Part shown: positions 1 through 4,575 of the stretch, piece by piece
How positions within the stretch are numbered: the first letter of the stretch is position 1
Layout of the letters: every line of letters starts with the position of its first letter
Assembly: GCA_039180415.1 (NCBI GenBank)
Contig: JBCDDH010000123.1
Location: forward strand, 1-5,495
Length of the DNA stretch: 5,495 nucleotides
Reading direction: 5' to 3'
From: CAZIXN01 sp039180415
GTDB lineage: Bacteria; Planctomycetota; Phycisphaerae; Phycisphaerales; Phycisphaeraceae
The notes under the pieces: model-generated
Told to the model about the DNA's origin: nothing
Seen by the model: only the letters and a program-made list of their open reading frames with translations
Databases searched by the model: none
Translations under genes and position numbers: made by a program

Positions 1-296
1 CCGCGTCTGCCAGATCCGCTTTCGCACCGTGTTCTAATAACCCCCATCGAAAAATTGTGTTCCGCGCCGCCGGGTGTTCGTATGGCTAACACGGGGCGGC
101 ACCAAAGTGCTATCACATTCACGTCTTAAAAAACAAGGACTCAGCATCACATCTAGCCATGCGTCTGACGCGGCGACACGGGTCCTCGAGAAATCTCCGC
201 CAACCAATCTCAAACCGGATCAGTTCCAACCCATTTCTTTTTCCGCGATCGGCGTGTGTCCGTCGCAAGTTTCTCAATGTACGGGCCACGTGCCCT
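1..296. other. Mostly non-coding region upstream of the PEP-CTERM gene
   Basis: This stretch holds no gene I can support. Its base composition is visibly less GC-rich than the rest of the window, with A/T runs near 51-56, 126-134 and 236-241, as expected between genes. Eleven codons in the second plus frame (2-34), ending in TAA at 35-37, have nearly all G or C in the third position and could be the tail of a gene lying to the left, but that is too short to call. I looked for a sigma70 promoter for the downstream gene and found no convincing pair of boxes; TTGTGT at 55-60 lacks a good -10 partner at a usual distance. Confidence 0.5.
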
Positions 297-302
297 GGAG
301 GT
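297..302 (+). promoter_or_regulatory. Ribosome binding site of the PEP-CTERM gene
   Basis: GGAGGT lies 10 nt upstream of the ATG at 313. This near-perfect Shine-Dalgarno sequence decides the start: it lies inside the reading frame if the upstream GTG at 256 is used, and is well placed only for 313. A second in-frame ATG at 319 is 16 nt away and less well spaced. Confidence 0.75.
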
Positions 303-312
303 TAATCGGATA

Positions 313-921
313 ATGCGTATGAAGACAACGGCAGTGTTCGGTGCGGCGGCCTGTTTCGCGGTGAGCGGGGTTACGGCCCAAGAGTTAACCACCAACGGCG
401 GGTTCGAGACCGGCGACACCACCGGCTGGACCGAGTTCCCCACCGCGAACTCGACGTTCAGTATCACGAGCGACGCCAGCGAGGGCGTGTGGGCGGCCGA
501 GATTTTCAACAACGACTCGGCCTCGGCGGCGGTGATCAAGCAGGCGAACATCGGCATCGGCACCGTCAGCCCCGGCGACACGATCACGATCTCCTTTGAC
601 GCGAAAGGCTCGTTCGCGGAAGGTGGCGTCTCCTTCGCCGAGTTCTTCTCGGAAGTCGATGGCGGCGGCACATCGTCCAACGAGATCCTCAGCGGCGGGC
701 CGCTCCCGCTCACCGACAGCTACCAGGCTTTCAGCTTCACCACGACCGCGGGCCCGGACGTCTCGGGCGGCGTCACGCTGCAATTCACGGCCACGACCGG
801 CGGCGCGCCAGGCAGCACGGCTGTGGTCTTCGTGGACAACGTCTCGGTCGTGCCCGAACCGGCGAGCCTCGGTTTACTAGGCATGGGCGGCCTGGCGATG
901 CTGCGTCGACGCCGCGCCTGA
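313..921 (+). CDS. PEP-CTERM sorting domain protein with CBM-like beta-sandwich
   Basis: A predicted exported protein of 202 residues. Residues 1-22 form a signal peptide: basic start (MRMK), hydrophobic core, likely cleavage after GVTA. Residues 24-178 look like a jelly-roll domain of the carbohydrate-binding CBM4/9 type: they open with the NGGFETGDTTGW pattern and close on a VFVDNVSV strand, both typical of that fold. The C-terminus is a complete PEP-CTERM signal: VPEP at 180-183, a short glycine/leucine-rich membrane segment, then RRRR at 198-201. In known systems an exosortase recognises this tail and sorts the protein at the cell envelope, often in exopolysaccharide producers. Ligand and function are unknown. 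The sequence is Ser/Thr/Gly-rich and has no cysteine after the signal peptide. I chose ATG 313 because it begins the signal peptide and follows a GGAGG site; a GTG at 256 would add 19 residues that spoil the signal. No exosortase gene is in view. Confidence 0.9.
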   Translation: MRMKTTAVFGAAACFAVSGVTAQELTTNGGFETGDTTGWTEFPTANSTFSITSDASEGVWAAEIFNNDSASAAVIKQANIGIGTVSPGDTITISFDAKGSFAEGGVSFAEFFSEVDGGGTSSNEILSGGPLPLTDSYQAFSFTTTAGPDVSGGVTLQFTATTGGAPGSTAVVFVDNVSVVPEPASLGLLGMGGLAMLRRRRA

Positions 922-943
922 TCGGCCGGGATTCGAACATCGA

Positions 944-975
944 AAAAGCGGCGAGGCTTCCGCCTCGCCGCTTTT
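944..975. terminator. Bidirectional intrinsic terminator between converging genes
   Basis: A perfect 14-bp inverted repeat (AAAAGCGGCGAGGC at 944-957 with its complement at 962-975) encloses a 4-nt TTCC loop. Read on the plus strand, a GC-rich stem ends in TTTT 22 nt after the PEP-CTERM stop codon. Read on the minus strand it ends in TTTTT about 28 nt after the tsf stop. The symmetry and the position between convergent genes make a shared rho-independent terminator very likely. Confidence 0.92.
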
Positions 976-1003
976 GATTGGTTTCCCGGGCCGGAGGTGT
1001 GAT

Positions 1004-1825
1004 TCAACCCACCGCCGCACGGACGAAGCCGGTGATCGAGGTGCCCTTGGGCAGGTAGTCGCGAACGGGCTTCTTGGCGTCGAGCTCGCGGATGTAGATC
1101 TGGCCCATCAGGGTCTGCTCGTCGATCCACTTGTTGAGCTTGCCCATCGCGATCTTCTCGGCGATCTGTTCGGGCTTGCCGGTGGCCTTGGCCTCGTCGA
1201 CGAACTGCTGCTGGGCTTTGGCGACCTCGTCCTGGGGCAGGCCGTCCTTATCGACGGCGAGCGGCGCGGGCGTGACGGGGGGGACGGCGGCGGTAACGTG
1301 CATCGCCAGGCCCTTGAGGAGTTCGTCGCCGGCCTCGCCGGAGACGCCGACGAGGGCGGCGGACTTGCGGTTGCCGTGGACGTACGTGCCGAACTTCTCG
1401 GCCGCGAGGCGATGGATCGACTTGAGCGAGATGTTCTCCTTGATGGTGATGCGGAGGTCTTCGACCAGGGCCTTCATCTCGTCCGTGGCGTGCTCGGTGA
1501 CGTCGCCGGTGGCGGACAGCGCGAGCGCCAGGTCGGCGATCTTTTGCGTCGCGACGACGAAATCGTCGTTCTTGGCGGCGAAGTCGGTTTCGGCCGTAAG
1601 CTGAACCAGCACGGCGGCGGCGTCGCTCTGGGCCAGAGCGATCGCGCCCTCGGAGGCTTCGCGGTCGCCACGGTCGTCCATCTTGCCGCCGGCCCATTCA
1701 CGCAGCAGCGCGATGGCCTGGTCGACATCGCCGTCGGCTTCGGTCATGGCTTTCTTGCATTCCATCATGCCCATGCTGGTGCGTTCGCGGAGGGCTTTGA
1801 CGTCTTTGGCGGTAAAGGCAGGCAT
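1004..1825 (-). CDS. tsf: Translation elongation factor Ts
   Basis: EF-Ts of 273 residues, close to the usual length (E. coli 283). It is the cytoplasmic guanine-nucleotide exchange factor that releases GDP from EF-Tu. Residues 1-45 form the UBA-like N-terminal domain with the family signature RTSMGMMECKKAM at 15-27. TDFAAKN at 80-86 is the conserved loop whose Asp-Phe pair inserts into the EF-Tu G domain near the Mg site. Residues 131-159 carry the second core repeat with the Y-x-H pattern (148-150). GKPEQIAEKI at 216-225 and the helices after it match the coiled-coil/C-terminal module. The ATG at 1825 begins exactly at the conserved N-terminus; upstream there is only a weak GGAA a few bases away. 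It lies 128 bp downstream of rpsB on the same strand, the usual order, and is followed by a strong terminator. No pyrH or frr follows. Confidence 0.97.
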   Translation of the reverse strand: MPAFTAKDVKALRERTSMGMMECKKAMTEADGDVDQAIALLREWAGGKMDDRGDREASEGAIALAQSDAAAVLVQLTAETDFAAKNDDFVVATQKIADLALALSATGDVTEHATDEMKALVEDLRITIKENISLKSIHRLAAEKFGTYVHGNRKSAALVGVSGEAGDELLKGLAMHVTAAVPPVTPAPLAVDKDGLPQDEVAKAQQQFVDEAKATGKPEQIAEKIAMGKLNKWIDEQTLMGQIYIRELDAKKPVRDYLPKGTSITGFVRAAVG

Positions 1826-1845
1826 GTGGTTTCCAAATACAAAGG

Positions 1846-1957
1846 TCGAGTTCGAAAGTCGAAATCAGAAAAGGATCGGCCGGGGGACCGAGGCGACGAC
1901 CGCCGCACGAATGCTGACTTCGCACTTCGGGTCTCGCAATTCGGGCTTTGAAATCAG
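1846..1957. repeat. Degenerate TTCG/TCGAA-rich repeats in the rpsB-tsf spacer
   Basis: The 128-bp spacer contains several short repeated words. TCGCACTTCGGG (1920-1931) and TCGCAATTCGGG (1934-1945) differ at one base and are offset by 14 nt. GAAATCAG occurs at 1861-1868 and again at 1950-1957, overlapping the rpsB stop codon. TCGA occurs three times within 17 nt (1846, 1852, 1859). The spacer is also less GC-rich than its flanking genes. From memory, planctomycete genomes often carry degenerate TTCGAA/ATTCG-type spacer repeats, and this looks like a worn copy; I cannot confirm that here. Confidence 0.35.
1869..1891 (-). terminator. Possible weak terminator/attenuator between rpsB and tsf
   Basis: On the minus strand TCGGTC pairs with GGCCGA (one G-U pair) around a CCCC loop (1876-1891), and after three bases comes TTTT (1869-1872). 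This resembles a rho-independent terminator, but the stem is only six base pairs and the T tract only four. It could reduce read-through from rpsB into tsf and so set the S2 to EF-Ts ratio, or be chance in GC-rich DNA. Confidence 0.3.
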
Positions 1958-2826
1958 TTGGTTGCGGCGGGCTGCGGTGCGCCGTTCTCTTCGGCCGGGG
2001 CTTGGTCGGCGTCCTCGGCGGTGGGCACGGGGGCGTCGGCCGAGAACTGGGCACGGCGGCTACGTTTGCGGGGCTGTTCGCCTTCCCCGGCGACCTGGGC
2101 GTCTTTCGCCTCGGCCTGCTGGGCGCGGGCGGTCTTGCCCTCGTTCACGGCCCGGGCGAGTTGATCGATGACGATTTCGATCGCCCGCATCGCGTCGTCG
2201 TTGCCGGGGATGGCGATGTCGGCGTCGTCGGGGTCGGAGTCGGTGTCGAGCAGCGCGACGACCGGGATGCCGAGCTTGCGGGCTTCCTTGACGGCGTTGG
2301 CCTCGGCGTTCACGTCCACGACGACCATGACGCCGGGCAGCTTGGTCATGTTGCGGATGCCCGAAAGGTTCCGCAGGATCTTGTTCTTTTCGCGGCGAAG
2401 CGTGGACTCCATCTTCTTGGAGTAGTTGTTGATCTCGCCGGTTTCTTCGAGGGCTTCGAGCTCTTCGAGCCGCTTGAGGCGGGCACGGATGGTGGTGAAG
2501 TTGGTGAGCGTGCCGCCGAGCCAGCGCTCGACGCAGTAGTGCATGCCGCAGTCGGTGGCGTGCTGTTCGATGATGCCGCGGGCCTGCCGCTTGGTGCCGA
2601 CGAAGAGCACGTCCTTGCCCTGAGCGACGGTCTTGGTGAGGTACTTGCGGGCGAGCAGGAGGCCTTTAATGGTCTCCTTGACGTCGATGATGTGGATCTT
2701 GTTGCGTTTGCCGAAGATGTACGGAGTCATCTTCGGGTTCCACGCGTTGGCGCGGTGGCCGAAGTGGATGCCGGCTTCGATGAGGTTTTTAACCAGCGAT
2801 TGGCCGGAGGAGGCGGATTCGGACAT
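1954..2826 (-). CDS. rpsB: 30S ribosomal protein S2
   Basis: S2 of 290 residues, a structural protein of the small ribosomal subunit that binds 16S rRNA and is needed for S1 binding in many bacteria. Family motifs run through the frame: LIEAGIHFGH at 15-24, WNPKMTPYIFGKRNKIHIID at 29-48, FVGTKRQA at 75-82, RWLGGTLTNF at 101-110, KLGIPVVALLDTDSDPD at 184-200 and IPGNDDAMRAI at 206-216. The coiled-coil insertion lies around 113-160. S2 usually has Asn in the DTN motif; here it is DTD (194-196). After about residue 228 comes a tail that E. coli S2 (241 residues) lacks: Ala/Glu/Gln-rich, a basic RKRSRR patch at 253-258, then an acidic, proline-rich end. The ATG at 2826 is chosen because homology starts there and an AAAGG site lies 10 nt upstream. 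The frame stays open a further 70 codons, but that would place the start inside the promoter -10 box. Confidence 0.96.
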   Translation of the reverse strand: MSESASSGQSLVKNLIEAGIHFGHRANAWNPKMTPYIFGKRNKIHIIDVKETIKGLLLARKYLTKTVAQGKDVLFVGTKRQARGIIEQHATDCGMHYCVERWLGGTLTNFTTIRARLKRLEELEALEETGEINNYSKKMESTLRREKNKILRNLSGIRNMTKLPGVMVVVDVNAEANAVKEARKLGIPVVALLDTDSDPDDADIAIPGNDDAMRAIEIVIDQLARAVNEGKTARAQQAEAKDAQVAGEGEQPRKRSRRAQFSADAPVPTAEDADQAPAEENGAPQPAATN

Positions 2827-3029
2827 GGGGAGCAGACCTTTCGGGCGGAGAGCCGGTGGGCGGCTTGCCTGCGGGCGGGGTCGCTTCAGGGGGGTGAAGG
2901 GACCACAGCCCGGCTCGAGCACGCCCGGGAGGACGAAAATCGGGAGCGTTGGGGCCGACGACGTGCCGACCGGAACGATCCACGCGGGGATGTCACAACG
3001 ACAGATGGCCGGCACCGACTGCCGACCGT
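2827..3029 (-). promoter_or_regulatory. rpsB 5' leader, possible autoregulatory RNA
   Basis: About 200 nt separate the predicted transcription start (near 3029) from the rpsB ATG, much more than a ribosome binding site needs. The leader opens with a stable hairpin at 3007-3027: GGUCGGCA pairs with UGCCGGCC (one G-U pair) around a GUCGG loop. The word GGTCGGCA recurs on the minus strand at 2964-2971, so the same UGCCGGCC arm could pair with either copy. In E. coli, S2 represses its own operon through the rpsB leader; a similar role here is inference, and I see no recognisable copy of a described leader motif. Confidence 0.4.
2837..2841 (-). promoter_or_regulatory. Ribosome binding site of rpsB
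   Basis: On the minus strand AAAGG, within GAAAGGTC, ends 10 nt before the ATG at 2826. It supports that start over the in-frame ATG at 3036, whose surroundings belong to the promoter. Confidence 0.55.
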
Positions 3030-3034
3030 TTCGC

Positions 3035-3062
3035 ATTGTAGGGATCGTCCGAGGGCTTGCAA
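3035..3062 (-). promoter_or_regulatory. Sigma70-type promoter of rpsB-tsf
   Basis: On the minus strand TTGCAA (3057-3062) and TACAAT (3035-3040) are separated by 16 bp, close to the TTGACA/TATAAT consensus. The -10 box matches five of six positions. Transcription would start near 3028-3030, in the AAAC just after the box. It lies about 50 bp past the end of the WecA-like gene, so rpsB-tsf probably forms its own transcription unit. Confidence 0.7.
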
Positions 3063-3064
3063 GG

Positions 3065-3096
3065 CGACTGAGGCATGAGACCGGGGCGATCAGTCG
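3065..3096. repeat. Inverted repeat abutting the rpsB -35 box
   Basis: CGACTGA (3065-3071) and TCAGTCG (3090-3096) are perfect inverted copies around an 18-nt loop, 2 bp upstream of the -35 box of the rpsB promoter and 15 bp past the stop codon of the WecA-like gene. There is no T tract, so it is a poor intrinsic terminator. It could be an operator-like site, an mRNA 3'-end hairpin of the upstream gene, or chance. Confidence 0.3.
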
Positions 3097-3111
3097 GCGG
3101 CCGTGCGGGGA

Positions 3112-4548
3112 TCAATTCGGCGATTCGAGGCCCAAACGAGACGTGCCGCCGGCGTTTCCGGAGGAGGCGAGGCCCGCGGCGCTGTCGTCGTTGGCGTCGG
3201 GCTCAACGGCGGCCGCCGCGGTCGCGTTGACCGGCTGGTCGATCGGGGCGTCGGCGGCGAGGCGGGCCTGCTCGGCGAGCTGCTCGCGTTGCCGCTTTTC
3301 GAGGGCGAGCTGATAGGCGCCGTACTTGAACGACAGGGCCATGATCGTGCCGTAAAGCAGGACAAAGACCACCAGGATGTACCGCCAAGCCCAGTCGAGA
3401 GCCACCATGGTCACCCCGAGCGTCGCGAAGACGACGCCGGCCCCGTACATCACCAGCACGGCCTGCTTCACCGACAGACCGCAACGCCGCAGGAGGTGGT
3501 GGATGTGCTGGTTGTCGGGCGCGGTGATCGGGTAGCCGCGCATCTTGCGCCGGATGATGGCCAGGGACGTATCGGTGATGGGCACGGCGAAGATGATGAG
3601 CATCGCGGTGACGATCTTGAGCGCGAAGCCGCCGGTGTCGCTGAAGAGCAGGATCGTGGCCGCGGCGAGGAAGCCCAGCAGCAGCGACCCCGCGTCGCCC
3701 ATGAAGATGCTGGCCGGATTGAAGTTGTAGGGCAGGAACCCCAAGATCGCGCCGATGATGGCGAGGCACATCACCACGCGGATCGGGTCGGAGAGGAACG
3801 CGGGCATGAGCGTGGCGGGGTCGGCGGCACGGGAGGCCACGATCAGCGTCACCAGCAGAAAGCCCACGGTCGCGATCGCCACGACGCCCGACGCCAGGCC
3901 GTCCAACCCGTCGATCAGGTTCACGGCGTTGCAAGCACCGATCACGAACGCGGCGATCAGGAACGTGCCGAAGGCGTAGACCACGGCGTCGCCCAGCGGA
4001 CCACCGAGCAACGGCACCGCGAATTCGTTGAGCTCACGCCAAGGGACCTTCGAGACGTCCAGCGCGTTGACGGTGAGGCGGACCCCGACGTTCTCCGAAG
4101 CGAGGGCCGCGGCGGCGAAGAGTTGGCCGCCGATCTTCACCCGGGCGCGGATGCCGTACACATCGTCGAACATGCCCGTGAGGGTGATCGCGGTCGCGCC
4201 GAACACGATCGCCAACGGGAAGTCGATCCGGCCGTACCCGCCCTCGCCACCGCCGAAGCCGGGCAGGTCCAGCAACATCGCCGAGGTGACGCCCACTAGC
4301 CAACCCAGGAAGATCGCCACGCCGCCCAGGTACGCGACGGGGACGGCGTGGTTCTTGCGTTTGAGATCGGGCACGTCGACCACGCCGTGGTCGACCGCGA
4401 GCTTCCGCATCAGTGGTGTGGCGACCACGCTGATCAGGAACGCCACCGCCAGCACCCCGATGAACGGCGAGAGCAACTCCAGCGGCGTCGGCTGCACCGC
4501 CAGCGACACGAAGGGTCGGGTGGGCAAGATGTCGGCGAAGGTCGGCAA
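3112..4548 (-). CDS. Polyprenyl-phosphate sugar-1-phosphate transferase, WecA/TagO family
   Basis: A 478-residue integral membrane enzyme of the MraY/WecA glycosyltransferase-4 family. Such enzymes move a sugar 1-phosphate (often GlcNAc or GalNAc) from UDP-sugar to undecaprenyl phosphate, the first membrane step of surface polysaccharide synthesis. Family motifs are intact: GMFDDVYG with the Asp pair at 128-129, NAVNLIDGLDGLASG from 207 with Asp 213 and 216, NPASIFMGDAGS with Asp 285, and the cytoplasmic-loop signature DNQHIHHLLRR at 345-355. About ten or eleven hydrophobic segments lie between residues 25 and 409. The HIHH loop and the lack of MraY-specific motifs favour WecA/TagO over MraY; the sugar cannot be told. 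Residues 412-478 form an extra cytoplasmic tail: a charged helix, then a low-complexity Ala/Asp/Gly/Ser stretch (WecA of E. coli is 367 residues). The start is TTG at 4548, backed by GGAGAAAG just upstream; no ATG lies in frame before Met 47. It follows the epimerase gene by 27 bp, suggesting one operon. Confidence 0.92.
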   Translation of the reverse strand: MPTFADILPTRPFVSLAVQPTPLELLSPFIGVLAVAFLISVVATPLMRKLAVDHGVVDVPDLKRKNHAVPVAYLGGVAIFLGWLVGVTSAMLLDLPGFGGGEGGYGRIDFPLAIVFGATAITLTGMFDDVYGIRARVKIGGQLFAAAALASENVGVRLTVNALDVSKVPWRELNEFAVPLLGGPLGDAVVYAFGTFLIAAFVIGACNAVNLIDGLDGLASGVVAIATVGFLLVTLIVASRAADPATLMPAFLSDPIRVVMCLAIIGAILGFLPYNFNPASIFMGDAGSLLLGFLAAATILLFSDTGGFALKIVTAMLIIFAVPITDTSLAIIRRKMRGYPITAPDNQHIHHLLRRCGLSVKQAVLVMYGAGVVFATLGVTMVALDWAWRYILVVFVLLYGTIMALSFKYGAYQLALEKRQREQLAEQARLAADAPIDQPVNATAAAAVEPDANDDSAAGLASSGNAGGTSRLGLESPN

Positions 4549-4552
4549 GGGG

Positions 4553-4561
4553 TCTTTCTCC
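4553..4561 (-). promoter_or_regulatory. Ribosome binding site supporting a TTG start
   Basis: On the minus strand GGAGAAAGA lies just upstream of the TTG at 4548, with the GGAG core 9 nt from it. It falls in the 27-bp gap after the epimerase stop codon. It is the main evidence that TTG starts the WecA-like protein, since no ATG is available near the expected N-terminus. Confidence 0.65.
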
Positions 4562-4575
4562 GTGGACTCCGTTCG

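Noticed and set aside
283..295. Small hairpin GGGC-CACGT-GCCC just before the ribosome binding site of the PEP-CTERM gene
   Set aside because: Only four base pairs; easily chance in GC-rich DNA.
256..312. GTG at 256 as the start of the PEP-CTERM gene
   Set aside because: It would put 19 residues before a normal signal peptide and bury the GGAGGT site inside the coding region.
74..313. A 79-codon plus-strand frame whose TAA overlaps the ATG of the PEP-CTERM gene (TAATG)
   Set aside because: Its codons lack the strong third-position G/C preference of the real genes, no ribosome binding site is evident, and the protein matches no known pattern. The overlap is probably chance.
1826..1865. A separate promoter for tsf in the spacer (TTCGAC and TGTATT, 16 bp apart)
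   Set aside because: The boxes are poor and transcription would start almost at the tsf start codon, leaving no leader.
2827..3036. A 70-residue N-terminal extension of S2 from the ATG at 3036
   Set aside because: S2 homology begins at the ATG at 2826 with its own ribosome binding site, and the upstream ATG overlaps the -10 box of the promoter.
974..4299. Long plus-strand open frames opposite tsf, rpsB and the WecA-like gene (974-1951, 1948-3078, 3103-4299)
   Set aside because: They are antisense shadows caused by high GC and codon bias. Their translations are low-complexity (rich in Gly, Val, Asp, Arg, His) with no recognisable domain, while the minus strand encodes well-known families.
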